DNA of 64,000 nt from Molanna angustata (GCA_963576475.1 OY754979.1:33325778-33389777); one strand, 5' to 3'; shown: positions 21,501 through 32,578, counted from the stretch's first letter. Notes: generated by a model not told the origin, from the letters alone. Program-made: numbers and translations.

Positions 21501-21769
21501 AATTATCAATATTTTTATTATAAATATTATATTATGATATTTAATATACTAACCAAATCTTAATGACGTCATAATACATACGTCCATTGGTGATGTTAAA
21601 ATTTTAAATATAATTTATGTTCCAATAAACCTTGTACCCAATAAATAATTATAATGTACACAAGTACCTACTTATTAATATTAGTATGGTTAGAATTCAT
21701 TTATAATGCTGGCAAATTTTTAACTGTTAAAGATCGGTGTATTTGACGGTGATATTCTGACGGTGAGAC

Positions 21770-21985
21770 TATTATGTCGACCACCGTTGCGTGATTGTAG
21801 GCCATTTGGTTTCCATGCCGGCGTCCAGGATTCGATTCCCAGCGGAGGAGAATTTTGTTCAAAATTATATCTCACGCAAATCTTACTTCTCTGGGCTGGA
21901 AATGCTGGTAAGTTGGAAGAAATTATTGCCATTTGACTTGCTCAGGGCGTAAGGAAGGGTTATTTATAAATAATTATTATTGAAA
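21770..21985 (+). mobile_element. SINE-B copy, diverged
   Basis: Body landmarks in order: GATTCGATTCCCAGCGGAGG (box B), CTCACGCAAATCTTACTTCT, CTGGGCTGGAAATGCTGGTA, GTTGGAAGAAATTATTGCCA and CAGGGCGTAAGGAAGGGTTA. It ends near a TTATTATT tail. The box A region is poorly kept. Confidence 0.8.
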
Positions 21986-22074
21986 CTACAAATCATTTTT
22001 TAATAATTTCAACGTTTTTTTCGATAACACAGTGGAAGTTCATATTTATAAAGTAAATATTAAATTTATTCATA

Positions 22075-22185
22075 AAAATAAAAATAAAACACCGATTTAA
22101 TCCACAATGAGTACAATTTAATAAGCCTAAGCGCTTTCGCTAGACACAACTAGCATCTTCAGAATAAATTTTGTTTCATTTATTA
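22075..22185 (-). repeat. Terminal repeat with a hammerhead-like motif
   Basis: On the minus strand CTGAAGA is followed by a 5 bp stem GCTAG-TTGTGT-CTAGC, then GAAA and GCGCTTAG. All three expected parts, CTGANGA, helix II and GAAA, are intact. One base (T) lies between the A and the stem. The downstream TTAAATCGGTGTTTTATTTT resembles the A/T-rich flank of Penelope-like termini. No reverse transcriptase is nearby. Confidence 0.45.
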
Positions 22186-22258
22186 TTTTTTTTAATATAT
22201 TTAATATTTATTTTATAATCCTTTTTAAAATAGTTTGATAATAAAAAAAAATGAGGAG

Positions 22259-22301
22259 AAAAGACTTTGACCTAGAAACTGTTTCTAGGTCAAAGTCTTT
22301 T
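22259..22301. repeat. Perfect 20 bp hairpin
   Basis: Arms 22,259-22,278 and 22,282-22,301 are exact complements around CTG (core TTTGACCTAGAAA). A T-run follows on the plus strand. It has the look of a snapback or miRNA-like precursor, but a transposon origin is more likely. Confidence 0.7.
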
Positions 22302-22885
22302 TTGTAATGACAATACCAAGTCTGGTTGGTTCGCCGTTGATGGGGATTTACAAAGGCAAGCCAGAAGGGCTGCATCCTCAATCCCCAACATCACCTTGGC
22401 AAAAACGTTTGGTCGTTATTATAAAAAAATATTGTGGAAAAATACTAATTTATTCATTTATTAATTTCAAAATGGATTTCCACTCTGTCAACACAAAAAC
22501 TATAGAATCAATAAACTGATATCTTCCACACTTTTTGAAAAATGAAGAATATTAACTAGCACAGAATATCTGCTGATTGTTGAATCTACTAATACTTATG
22601 TTATTATGGAGATTGATATGTAAATTGTGAGACCATATAAAATTACTATCAATGTTGTGTTTAAAATAATAATATCAAATAATTCTCCAGTGAGTTTTTT
22701 CGTCTCAGCCACAAGACATTATTGTGGTTCGATTTAAATAAAAATAAAAAAAACGTATAATATACAGTATTGTGTATGTAGTTATAGATATATGTACTGT
22801 GGAGTGTGGTTTGGGCACGCGGCATGTATGGTGATATATCAAGACATGTGAATCGTATCACACAAAAGGTGTCAGATGCTATTAA
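22302..22885. other. No feature recognised
   Basis: GC-richer text near 22,318-22,400 (CTGGTTGGTTCGCCGTTGAT) without an assignable family. The remainder is AT-rich. Confidence 0.4.
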
Positions 22886-22889
22886 TGAC

Positions 22890-23695
22890 ACAGAGATTCT
22901 CAAACTTTTATTAATGATATTTTTTGAAGTTGGAATATTAAGTGAGGACCGAGAAATCAAGGCACCTACAGGAATCACGACCTATCATCGGCTGGTTTAC
23001 GTGATCACTTTATGCGCTTGCGCAACGTTCACCAATTATGACTTTTTATCGAGTTTCCTAACAAATTAATTTTTTAATGTTTTATGTATTTTAATAATGA
23101 GAAACTGATCGCTTGAAATTAGCTTAAAACACCATTGCCATTTTTGAAGTAACGAAGAAACTTTTTTGTAACGCCATCTATTGAGAAATTGGAAAAAAAA
23201 ATATCACTGACTCCCGACAGGGAAGAAATCCAATGTTTGCGTATATGCAACTTTAAAAGTTGTGTTATTTTGTATGATAATTGTAAAAAAATTAAAAATA
23301 ACAGTTAGGTAGATACTTATTTAAAAAAAACACAACGGTAAATATCATAATTTTCATTTCATCATTGGCGCTACAGCCCTGTGTGGGCCCTGGCCTCCTC
23401 CAGAATCCCTCTCCAGCCGTCCCTGTCCTCCGCCGCTCTCCTCCAGTTTGCTGTTCCGTAAATATCACAGGGATCAAAATATGACTGTCTTGTGAAATGC
23501 GCCGCGGAATTATCGCCGCGGAATTATCGCCGCGGTGGTTCTTGAACAATAATATCCATACACTCTGTTGACAAATTGGTTCGCAAACAATGAAATCCAC
23601 AGTTCTTATACACGAGGTTCCAATGATTTCGCATAGATGTCAATATTTTTTATACATAGATGCATATACGCAAACATTGGATTTTTTTAATCTTG
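22890..23695 (+). repeat. X repeat carrying a nested RTE
   Basis: X landmarks: AGGCACCTACAGGAATCACG, CACTTTATGCGCTTGCGCAA, AACGCCATCTATTGAGAAAT, CCCGACAGGGAAGAAATCCA and TAAATATCACAGGGATCAAA. The unit GCCGCGGAATTATC is tripled at about 23,499-23,535. A minus-strand RTE tail interrupts it at 23,348-23,457. The end GCATATACGCAAACATTGGA lies near 23,661. Confidence 0.75.
23348..23457 (-). mobile_element. 5'-truncated RTE tail with target-site duplication
   Basis: The minus frame reads NWRRAAEDRDGWRGILEEAR then AHTGL and stop, the standard RTE-type C-terminus. It is flanked by the direct repeat GTAAATATCA at 23,338-23,347 and 23,458-23,467. The duplication and the interruption of the X sequence show a target-primed insertion of only about 110 bp. 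Confidence 0.85.
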
Positions 23696-23770
23696 CCACG
23701 ACCGATTTCGTTTACATATAGCACAAGCATTGATGCTTAGTTTAGGGAATGTATGAGGATGTATATTATG
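23695..23770 (+). mobile_element. SINE-A, 3' half
   Basis: GCCACGACCGATTTCGTTTA, CACAAGCATTGATGCTTAGT and TTAGGGAATGTATGAGGATG match the SINE-A body. The tRNA head is missing. Confidence 0.7.
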
Positions 23771-24039
23771 TTCGTCTTACTAGGACAAATACACTAAAAA
23801 ATAATAATTAATCAATAAACAAATAGGTAAATAAACAAAAAAAATAATTAAATAAAAAAATATACAACTAAATTGATCATACATCCTTATTACACTTTGT
23901 CCTCTTACACATGTAAACACACCCTCACCCTCATAAATACACTTGTTTTTTGGTCCACTTGTTTAGTTATTTATTGTTCTTAATATATGTTTTTATTACT
24001 TTTTTAATTTTATACTATAAAAAAATTATGAATCAAAAA

Positions 24040-24180
24040 TGTATTTAATAATTATTGTTAGTATTACCTTAGAACAGGCTTTGCCTAGTGAGGTAATAAA
24101 TTCCATTGTAATATATATTTTTTTTATATTGAATTAATTATGGAAATAAATAGATAAAAAAAAAATTAAATAAAAAAAAA
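24040..24180 (+). mobile_element. LINE-D 3' end
   Basis: TTAGAACAGGCTTTGCCTAG with TGAGGTAATAAATTCC is the plus-strand version of the end at 12,100-12,280. It is followed by AT-rich sequence and an AAATAGATAAAA-type tail. Confidence 0.65.
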
Positions 24181-24714
24181 AGTTTGAGAAATTGTGTATA
24201 TGGGCGTATTGTCGGTATGTGTAAATGAGAGGGTATCCAGTGTACCTTATTATTTATTATATTATATTACATTCTTATATATTAGCATAAAACCTCTCAA
24301 TGAACAACATGAACCTTCCACCTCCATTCTTACCTCACTCACCCGCAGTGATGCGCCCTACCACAGTCATGCAAACTTATAATTTAAACAACAAATGACC
24401 GGAAAATTACAATGATAGCTTACAAGAACACTAGTCTTGTTATTAATTAGGTATATATTAAAAAGACTAAATTGCTAGACTTAAGTGTCACAAACGAGTA
24501 GACTATATTATATAATGTACTCAAAACGATGTACGATAGAATTTTGGACCTCATTCAAAGTTACTATCGTTCTGTGTTTATCAGTTGATAAGGGCCTAAT
24601 AAGCCGATACAATCGTCCTATGGAGTTTTACAATATCGCTCCGTCAACATTGAAATAATTAAATGTATTATTTACTGAAATGAAAAGAAGGAAACATAAA
24701 AAGTTTGAACAATC
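24181..24714. other. No feature recognised
   Basis: Mixed AT-rich sequence. The 62-codon frame at 24,194 lacks any known motif. Confidence 0.4.
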
Positions 24715-24855
24715 TACGAGCATATATGAGACGATGCATGGATGTAAAGGAAGCCAGAAATGTGTGCAAAAAATAGAGAAGTATAGAAGCGCTCGGTTCT
24801 CTCTGCTTACCCCAGAAGGGACATGGCGTGCTGGTATGTATGTATATATGTATGT
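24715..24855 (+). pseudogene. RTE-1 extreme 3' end
   Basis: TATGAGACGATGCATGGATG, GTTCTCTCTGCTTACCCC and GGGACATGGCGTGCTGGTAT match the end of the copy at 45,240-45,635, including the GTATGTATGTA tail. Only the last 30 or so codons remain. Confidence 0.75.
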
Positions 24856-25194
24856 ATGAAGTTAAATTATAAAATCCTGTTGTTAAACAAACAAATCCTG
24901 TGGTAAATTTATAAAAGTCGCTTTAGTTGATTGAAATAGATTGCTTCGTGGCATGAGTTCCTTATTTTATAGATTAATGCGTTTTTTAATAAAACATATA
25001 GCCAAGAAACTATTTGGTGATTTCAATATTTATTTGATTTCATTTTATTACAATGGAATGAGTTATTTGATCCGAAAATCTTTTGCAGCGATCGCTTCTT
25101 TCTCAGGTCGAACGATAGCAAAATGATACCTAAATTACCTATATAAAATTGATTGAATTGTGTCACTAAGTCAACTTCGAAAATATCAAAAATA

Positions 25195-25545
25195 TAGATT
25201 ATTAAATAAACTGAAACGATTACAGAATGTCTGTAAATGGTTCATTTACAATCTCAAAAAATATACTTCGATGGTCAAAGATACGAGATCGTCGTAACAT
25301 TCATCTACTGATATTACTTTATATGATTGTTTATAGACCCCGTTAACCAAAATATTTGAAAAATAACGTCGTTTTACTGTCAAATCATGGTCTTTCTTCA
25401 ATCCGCTGAACGTGCCACACTAGCTATCCCCATTCACAATACAGAAGTCTTCAGCTCTTCTTTTCAAGTATAATCAGCTAGACTATGGAATGGCCTAAGT
25501 GATTAAGTAAGGTCATCTCAATCCATACATATATTTAAGGTATCG
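25195..25545 (+). pseudogene. LINE-A relic
   Basis: The plus strand reads LNKLKRLQNVCKWFIYNLKK, then a decayed segment with ATLAIPIHNTEVFSSSFQV and SARLWNGLS, matching the 13,678 copy in order. Stops and frameshifts are frequent, so it is an old copy. Confidence 0.75.
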
Positions 25546-25982
25546 ACGGATATCGACGATATAGCAGCGCTTCAACTATGTTTGCAGAGGGGCGATGTCA
25601 AGGATTTCTTGGTGTCCTCAGACATCGAATCGTGAGCGGGTATGGACAAACCCTAACTCGATCATAAAGGCTGTACAGAGACACCAATGTCCGAGGCTAT
25701 CACAAAGATGGACAGAACTGTTAGATGATAGAAGTGAAAGACGATAATTATATCATTTCTACAGTGTATTTCTTTTCTTATATTTCATATAAACTCATTT
25801 GTTATTTTTTTCTTCTCTTTTTTTTCTTTTTTTGTATATAATCTATATTCAGAAATATATTACATATCTTCTTTTTTAACATTTAATGTATATTTTGTAA
25901 AAAATATGGTTTGTGTAGCATTGTACCCCCCTGATCAGAGACTGGAATAAAAATTTATTATTATTATTATTAAGGTAAACTT
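25546..25982 (+). mobile_element. Unclassified LINE-like 3' end with (TTA)n tail
   Basis: A degraded coding-like stretch (VWTNPNSIIKAVQRHQCPRL, WTELLDDRSERR) is followed by a long T-rich region and the end CAGAGACTGGAATAAAAATT, then TTATTATTATTATT. The layout is that of a non-LTR 3' end. The clade is uncertain, possibly RTE- or R1-like. Confidence 0.4.
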
Positions 25983-26114
25983 AAAAAACTATATCTGTCA
26001 AATAGTTCCTGAATAATATTCCTCTTTTCCTTATTTCTATGTGAGGTGTTATTTTTTATCTCTCTCTCATTGTATTTTTCCTCACTAAATACTTACTATT
26101 GTACCAATTTAACT

Positions 26115-26228
26115 AAAGAGACTTCACGTTGCTCGGGTTGGTTGTAAGAAATTGCCTCATGGCAATTAACACGCCTTTGTGCACTTTATGTACATGGAGA
26201 TGTATAAATAAGTAAATAAAAAAAAATA
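26115..26228 (+). mobile_element. LINE-A 3' end
   Basis: GGTTGGTTGTAAGAAATTGC and CTCATGGCAATTAACACGCC match the family terminus. A TAAATAAGTAAATAAA-like tail follows. Confidence 0.75.
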
Positions 26229-26754
26229 ATAATAATTTCGGGGCAAATACCCAACGATACGAGTTCAATAATAGGGAGGAATGCTCTCCCAAAACTAGCA
26301 GTGTCATTTTAAGGTTATTGTTTTGTATATTATGTAGTAACCGTCAATTCAATTAATTTTTCAGAAACATAAATAAAAGTGATTTTTAAATTTTTGATTC
26401 ACGAGTCTTAAATTATCCTTTTATGGCCACAGTAAACTTTTACACTTCATTAGTTGAAATAAAATTATTTTTTATTTATTTATATTTTTTTTATTTCATT
26501 ACATTATTAGCATCCAATTTATAAAAGGTGTCCGTTGATTTATCGTTTCATAATGAACTGTTGTGAAAGGCGGTGTCCACTTTGGGGACAGCCAAAATCA
26601 TATAAATTTAATATCTGTGCTCACGACGGTGGCCTCTTAAACCAGATCCGCGCTCAGTTATTTTATTAGTTTTAAACTAATGAGTTATAACGCATCTTAT
26701 GAATGTATATACTTAAAAGAATTGTCATAAATTTATGCTCATTTCAAATTTATT
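26229..26754. other. No gene recognised
   Basis: AT-rich sequence with a TTTATTTATTTAT run near 26,468-26,490. Nothing else. Confidence 0.4.
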
Positions 26755-27200
26755 TTCGATACTCCACCACCACCCTCTCCGCATATGGGGACTGTCAACG
26801 GCCCCTTCGAAGAACGGTAGAATGAATAACAAAAAAAAAAACAATGCATGGCACGAATAGTAGCTCATGGAGCCCTTTAGATTAGCAATATCGGCACCAT
26901 GGTGCAAAAAGAACAATCAGCAGGTGCAAGTCGAGATTCACACTTGCGGACTGTCGGCGACTTTAGATCCATATATATATAGGGCATCAGAGAAGTGACC
27001 AAGATCTCTGGAAACAAACAAGTCAGTGAGAATCTTCGTATAATAAGGCATTGTATCTATGGCAAAATCATTTGAAGGCTTTATAATTGTTCTTCGAGAT
27101 CACTAAGTCCTTATGTCCAATGGGACCTTGAAGAGGCCCACGGACAGCAACGAGGAGCTCCGATCTATAAAAGGACACAATTGGGTGGGAACCAATGGAT
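26755..27200 (+). pseudogene. Possible decayed coding relic of unknown element
   Basis: ATGGGGACTGTCAACGGCCC at 26,785 resembles the ATG-led text at 42,381 (ATGGGAACTAATAACGGCCC). Downstream, coding-like runs such as IREVTKISGNKQVSENLRII occur between stops. It looks like the remains of an ORF1 or similar, but I cannot name the family. Confidence 0.25.
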
Positions 27201-27224
27201 GTGTTATTATTTATACACATACTG

Positions 27225-27622
27225 ATAGACATTACAATAATTATTGAATCTGCAATGCCCCACTAGGCAAATAAACCTGTACCGGGGCCAATGCATCTCA
27301 AGACAGTGACACTGTATTAGTTGATGCCAACATCAATCGTTTATAAAAGTGATAATATTACAAATAACAATAAAAAAAACATATACAAAAAAATATGATA
27401 ATAAAATATACACAAATATGCTTAAGAGCAAAATCAAGTACGGGGTAGAAAGCTATGGGTGAAAAATCTCATCTGCCTGATACTAAGAGCCATTTCTTTA
27501 TTTTAGTATTAAAGGCTTGACCATTTTCCGTTTGTTGAGTTTCTTGTCGAGATTATTGAATGTTCTAGGAGCAATGACTCCAAAATGTCTCTGTCCAAAC
27601 GAGGTTTTCATTCTAAGATCCT
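27225..27622 (-). pseudogene. LINE-D C-terminus plus 3' end
   Basis: The minus frame reads DLRMKTSFGQRHFGVIAPRT then FNNLDKKLNKRK, the 'F...APR.WN.L' segment near the end of CR1/Jockey/L2-type ORF2. About 250 bp later comes the LINE-D terminus CCTGTTTATTTGCCTAGTGG-like text at 27,255-27,295. This copy ties the LINE-D 3' end to a reverse transcriptase. Confidence 0.7.
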
Positions 27623-27815
27623 CTTCTTCTGGGTCACAATCCTAGGGTTGGTCTGCACCAAACACTCGATCTTTCCACTTATCTCTATCGTCCGACAGTC
27701 TCTTCATCTCTTTGTAACTGCTACAGTGCACGTCACCTGATTATATGGTCCATATAGTTGTTTCTGGGGCGACCTCTACAGTTACCCCCTTAAATCATTC
27801 CTTCGACGATGGCAA
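27623..27815 (-). pseudogene. RTE-type C-terminus (RTE-5)
   Basis: The minus frame reads NCRGRPRNNYMDHIIR, then EMKRLSDDRDKWKDRVFGAD and QP before a stop. RGRPR..Y.D and the closing DR.KW are RTE-type. It abuts the LINE-D copy, with the junction near 27,622. Confidence 0.75.
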
Positions 27816-28479
27816 AAAGCAGGCCTGGGTGCCGGATGTTGTGGTTTTCATTATAGGCACAGAAAAGTTCAGTTCATTTGCTGGCCTAGTGAAACGCGTT
27901 TGTTGGTTTCTACTATGCAGAAATATACCTACCGTGACTGTTAATATGAAATTGATTGAAGTGGCTATAGTGTTAGCTTTACAGAAGACACAATTTCTAA
28001 GGTTTTTTTTTTCACAAAAATGTTTAGAAATTATTGAAATAAACTGCGCCAAAAAAAAGTACAAAACTTCTAATAAAGAAAATGAGATACCTATATTTTT
28101 AATTTGATGAAGCCCTAGGCACTTTCTATAATAGTCTCATCCTGATTACGGTCCCCAATATAATGTACCTATCTTTATCAAATATATCACAGTATGTCAC
28201 CGCGGACCGCGGGCCGATTGTTGACAACAATATATAAATATTTATATACTCGTTTTGTATAATCAGTGTACAAACGCTAAAGAGACATACCTTTTTTTAT
28301 TTATATATTTTATCACACTCCTCTTTTTACTACAATAAATCTATTAAATCAATTTATTAGGGTGCTGCCTTTCATATTAAATTATATTAATGATAATAAT
28401 ATAAACCATTTTAGCATGACATTGTCGGTAGGATAACAATTTATAGTGTGACGGGACGTTTGTAGCGTAATCGATCGGA
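27816..28479. other. No gene accepted
   Basis: The 120-codon plus frame at 27,745-28,107 starts inside the antisense of the RTE-5 piece and continues into AT-rich DNA, so I reject it. The rest has no shared repeat. Confidence 0.4.
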
Positions 28480-28645
28480 AGACATGGGATGCATGATCCC
28501 ATTGTGTACCAAATGAGATTCACGAAAAACATTTTTTTTTGCATACCATGTCCCGTACGGAGCAGACAGAGAGAGCCGAGTTCCATACATTTATATCCTT
28601 GCAAATATTTGTGGCTTCCTGTACATTCATGCATAGTCTCATATA
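28480..28645 (-). pseudogene. RTE-1 extreme 3' end
   Basis: The text CATACCATGTCCCGTACGGA, GCAGACAGAGAGAGCCGAGT and CATGCATAGTCTCATA is the complement of the RTE-1 terminus seen at 24,715 and 45,580. Confidence 0.7.
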
Positions 28646-28649
28646 TTAA

Positions 28650-28690
28650 TGTTCTTTGAACGAAGAGCTGAGAAATATGGAATGGACGAA
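28650..28690 (-). mobile_element. LINE-A crumb
   Basis: TTGAACGAAGAGCTGAGAAA matches 13,792-13,811. About 40 bp of the antisense LINE-A coding region is left. Confidence 0.5.
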
Positions 28691-28974
28691 TAAAAAAATT
28701 TATGACGTCTTCTTCTTCTTCGTTTAGTAAAAATGTTGGTCAGTAATTCAAAAACTATGCCTTCTGAGATAAGGAGTTCAACTATACTTCCATCGTTCAT
28801 GACAATTTCACATTAAATACCTACTGGTAATGAAAACATTGAAAAAGTTGAGTGTATGAAATATTTAAGATCATTAATATAACGATAAATTGTAATTTGA
28901 TAAACATTTTGAATATAAAATGAAATAAAAGTTGGATTTTTAAAAATAATTCTAAATTACGATTTTCAGACCTC
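28691..28974. other. AT-rich DNA, nothing recognised
   Basis: A CTTCTTCTTCTTCG run lies at 28,708-28,722. No gene is seen. Confidence 0.4.
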
Positions 28975-29140
28975 AAGATAAGGTATTCGGTTTTTGTGCG
29001 GGCGTCCTGGGTTCGATTCCCAGCATAGGAGGAATTTATTTAAATTTATTTCTCACGCAAATATTGCTTCTCTGGGCTGGAAACTCGCCACTTGCGCAGG
29101 GTGCAAGGAAGTGTTCATTATTATTATTATTAAGATTAGG
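28975..29140 (+). mobile_element. SINE-B copy, slightly truncated
   Basis: GATAAGGTATTCGGTTTTTG, GTCCTGGGTTCGATTCCCAG, CTCACGCAAATATTGCTTCT and GCCACTTGCGCAGGGTGCAA are followed by TTATTATTATTATT. The GTTGGAAGAAATTGCC block is deleted here. Confidence 0.8.
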
Positions 29141-29640
29141 TACTTTATGATACTATTGTAGGTCCTCATTTAAATTACTGTTCTAGTGTCCTATTCCTCT
29201 GTTATGAAACTCAAAATAGAAAATTACAGATTATTCAAAATATGGGAACGATAACAATTATTTAAAATGCAATAGATATACATACAAGAATAAATTTAAT
29301 GTTAAATAAACTAAAATTAATGACAGTAAAACAATACATTACATACAACACATTAACTTTGATTTACAAACAGAGAAATAATATGCCTCCAAAATATATG
29401 CAAAAAATATCTTATTCAATGTCAAAGTCCACACTACCACTACGAGAGGATGTCAGGATTTTAGCCACAAAATAGTTTATGCCATAAAGGTCTCAAAATG
29501 TATAAAAATTTACCACCAAACATAAAAGAAACCACAAGTCTTATCACCTTTCGTAGGCTAGGTGCTGAATACATAATTAAAAACTATTAATGTTCTCCAT
29601 AGTTTTACGGTCATGATGTTTATATAATTTAATCTCATAC
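29141..29640 (+). pseudogene. LINE-B relic, reverse transcriptase C-terminus
   Basis: The plus frame contains MLNKLKLMTVKQYITYNTLT, LIYKQRNNMPPKYMQKIS and STLPLREDVRIL, then decayed text similar to the minus-strand copy at 62,410-62,790. The order (thumb helices, then LR.d...) fits the CR1/Jockey C-terminal region. Stops are present. Confidence 0.65.
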
Positions 29641-29769
29641 TCTTACTATAATTATTTGTTACAAAAAAAATATTTTTACATCTAAATTAACGTTGCGAAT
29701 TATATTACTTATATCTTTTGGGTGACGTTCCGGGTAGACGGCGCGGCGACCAGAAGTGATTTCATTTGC

Positions 29770-30200
29770 TGCTATATACGCAAGACAATTTATTCATTTA
29801 TTTTATTTACCTTTTATCATACCATATTTATAATGACAACAATATTGACTGATAGATTACTGTTGCTCAACTAGGAAATCTTTTTCTAGGACTAGCAGTT
29901 AGCAACAATTTTTAATGACAATTATATGCAATTATGAACCCGGTGATTGTTCCCGTTCCACACTGAATAGGCACACAATCTTAAATTTCTGCACTCACAA
30001 TCATTACATCAACAAACATAATATGGGCTCACACAAAATAGATTAACCAGGTCCTAATGTCCGCCATAGTAGCCGTCATAAATCCAATCTCTGACGCGAT
30101 TATCACTGTCCATTCTGGCTACGCGGTGCCTCCAATATCTTCTGGATTTACTACACCGGACGATGTCTTCTCTTTACATTTATGAGGTGTGAAAATTAAA
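29770..30200 (-). pseudogene. RTE-like LINE relic
   Basis: The minus frame reads REDIVRCSKSRRYWRHRVAR, then MDSDNRVRDWIYDG. It resembles VEDIVRWSRQRRRHWRDHVR in the remnant at 52,845-53,140. The downstream part, at lower coordinates, is AT-rich with a TTTATTTTATTTA run near 29,796. Confidence 0.5.
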
Positions 30201-30561
30201 TTAATTTGGTACGTAGACCACGTTTTGGGTACCACTGGTATAGATCATCGGGTCGCATGTTGCAATCGATACAAAACGGAAAAAAGCTAAAGAGATCACT
30301 ATGAAATACACACATCCGATCTGGATCATGATCCACTAATAGTATTTTATGTTAATTATTGATCTAGGTATAAGTACCTAACTAGATCATTAGGTCGTCA
30401 GAACAATGGCTGGAATATGATGGGCGGTTTGGGTAATATACAACGTATGGATTATGTATGTATGTACATATTATGCAAAGATTCCATATTGTTAACTATT
30501 GTTAACTGTCGTAATGATTGATTTTTTTACGCGGTAGTAACAAGTTGGCTCTGCCCACTAC
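30201..30561. other. No feature recognised
   Basis: No open frame or shared repeat. ATCATCGGGTCGCATGTTGC-type unique text lies near 30,245. Confidence 0.4.
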
Positions 30562-30618
30562 GCTCTCATTTGAATCTAAATCTTTAAAATATTTAAAAAT
30601 TTAGATTCAAATTAGAGC
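30562..30618. repeat. 20 bp inverted repeat
   Basis: Arms 30,562-30,581 and 30,599-30,618 (core TTTGAATCTAAAT) pair with one mismatch around a 17-base A/T loop. Confidence 0.65.
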
Positions 30619-30639
30619 TTTAAATAATTAAATATAATT

Positions 30640-30855
30640 AAATTAATTTCCAATGTAGAGAAACAACAACATAGAGAAAATTTCGATAGATGGCATTGGT
30701 TTTCTCAGCTAAATGTGAAGTTTGTAACTTGTTACTTTGCATATAGAATTTTCTAATATAATAGGAAGTCAATAAAAAGTCTAAATTGGTGAATGTTGCG
30801 CAAGCGCTTAAAGTGATCACGTAAGCTAGCCGATCATGTTTACACTTAGCCAAAT
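30640..30855 (-). repeat. X repeat fragment
   Basis: AATGTTGCGCAAGCGCTTAA with AGTGATCACGTAAGCTAGCC is the complement of the X core, followed by a truncated AGATGGCAT part. It is the only long X copy on the minus strand. Confidence 0.7.
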
Positions 30856-31029
30856 CTTCTTCGCTGGCCTATGATACATATATGTCAACATTCATTTACT
30901 TTCACTACCCACAACTTCTATCTCCCTTCTTTCTTTGTTGCTGTAATTTTACATTAATTTAAAAATGTTACGTGTTTATTTTTCTGTTTATTTTTTGTTA
31001 TAAATTCAATGTACCTACTACTATACGAT

Positions 31030-31118
31030 TTATGGCCTCACATTGCTTTGGATGGTTGGAAGAAATGGCCGTATGCCAATAAACCCGCCATTGTACACGA
31101 AGTAAAATAAATACATAA
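31030..31118 (+). mobile_element. LINE-A 3' end
   Basis: TGGTTGGAAGAAATGGCCGT and CCAATAAACCCGCCATTGTA then a TAAATACATAAATAAA tail. It gives the clearest view of the family terminus. Confidence 0.8.
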
Positions 31119-31797
31119 ATAAAATGAAATGATAATCCGTAAGACCCGTAGGTGCCTGGTTTCCCAGTTTTCCTATAAATGTATGTTCACGTTTCGTCTA
31201 TTGTGCGATATTAAAAATATCATTAAAATGAAATTATATTTTCCTAGGATTCCACTTCTTGTATATACATGAAGATATAGGTACGAGAAAATTCTTGTTT
31301 CAGAGATAAATAAAGACATGTACATACATATAATATGTTAATTTTGATCTTAAAATGATTAAGATAAATAAAAGAACAAGTTTTTCAGAGTTCCTAGAAG
31401 ACTAAGACATGTTATATGTTTTTTTTCTCACAGAGCATACAGTTTTAATTGTGTTTTTCTCTGACATGATTACACAACACCACTCACATACATACATATG
31501 TAGGTACAAACAGACCGGATGTAAGTGTTGACTGTGTAGTAAACTAGTACGTTATGAAACACCATCTATGTAAATACTAGCAAAGTTTTTAACACCTATT
31601 TGCGCAATGCACTTATAATGCTGAATAATTAGATATTCAAAACAATCATATGACCACTGAGCTGTCTGATAGTTTGTATTAATATTGTAATTATTTTTAT
31701 GGTTTACGCAATTGTTATTATTTGGAAAACCTTTTTTTTCATTGATATAGAATTTATTTTACTTCTGGGAACTTTTTTGTTGGGTTGACTATTAATT
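31119..31797. other. No feature recognised
   Basis: AT-rich. Short ACATACATACATATG-like runs occur near 31,486. No gene. Confidence 0.4.
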
Positions 31798-31799
31798 TA

Positions 31800-31985
31800 G
31801 TCAGGGAGGGCAACTCCCGTCAAACAGAGGAATCAAAACCCTCACGATAATCCATATCATGGATATATTTATCTTATCGAGTTCTATATCTTAAGAATTT
31901 ATAGAACTCCATAATCAAGATAATAATATCCATGATATGGGTTATCATGAGGGTTTAGATCTCACCGTTCCACCCAGGGGTTTCT
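31800..31985 (+). mobile_element. M1 MITE, near full length
   Basis: Long imperfect palindrome. AATCAAAACCCTCACGATAA on the left pairs with TTATCATGAGGGTTTAGAT on the right, and the inner part CCATATCATGGATAT pairs with ATATCCATGATATGG. The centre is GAGTTCTATATCTTAAGAAT followed by TTATAGAACTC. The termini (GGGAGGGCAACTCC and CCACCCAGGGG) are diverged. Confidence 0.75.
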
Positions 31986-32578
31986 ACGAACCAAAGTGTA
32001 TATATATATATGGAAGACTTGATTTTTAATAGTAAGTATTCGTAGTAAATATAAAAAAAAAGTTCAACTGACATGTTAAAATAGCCATTTTCAACACTTC
32101 GAAGGCTGTTATGTCCGAAGGCCACCACGAGTGAGGGTTCATAATATTATCAAATCTTTGTCACTTGCTAGAGTATCCTTTTACAGAAAAAAAACAGCTT
32201 TTATATTATGACGTAAGTCTGGCTGCCGCTTGGTGTACACGTGAAGTTACCAGCAAGCGCATAATTTATTCTATGTTAATTCTTCTATAGCAGGTATATC
32301 ACACAATGAACATTATTTACGTATCATAATAATAAATTAATTAATTAAACAAGTGTACCGATTACACGGGTGTTGATTGTTACGGTATTTAAACCCCCCT
32401 TTTTAATAACAACAATATTTGTGCTGTTAAATTATTATTTTTAATATTTATATTACGACCAAGAAAATTAACACGTTATAATATTCGAATAGTAATGTAG
32501 ATGTATACATGTGAAACATACATGATTATTTCTGTGTAAAGATATAATATAACAGTCGGTGTTGTCCTGAAAAAGAAG
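31986..32578. other. AT-rich DNA, nothing recognised
   Basis: Includes a TATATATATATATGG run near 32,000. No shared repeat or gene. Confidence 0.4.

Noticed and set aside
22806..23069. 87-codon plus-strand frame
   Set aside because: It runs across the X repeat boundary and is not kept in other X copies.
27745..28107. 120-codon plus-strand frame
   Set aside because: Its first part is antisense to the RTE-5 C-terminus and the rest is AT-rich noise.
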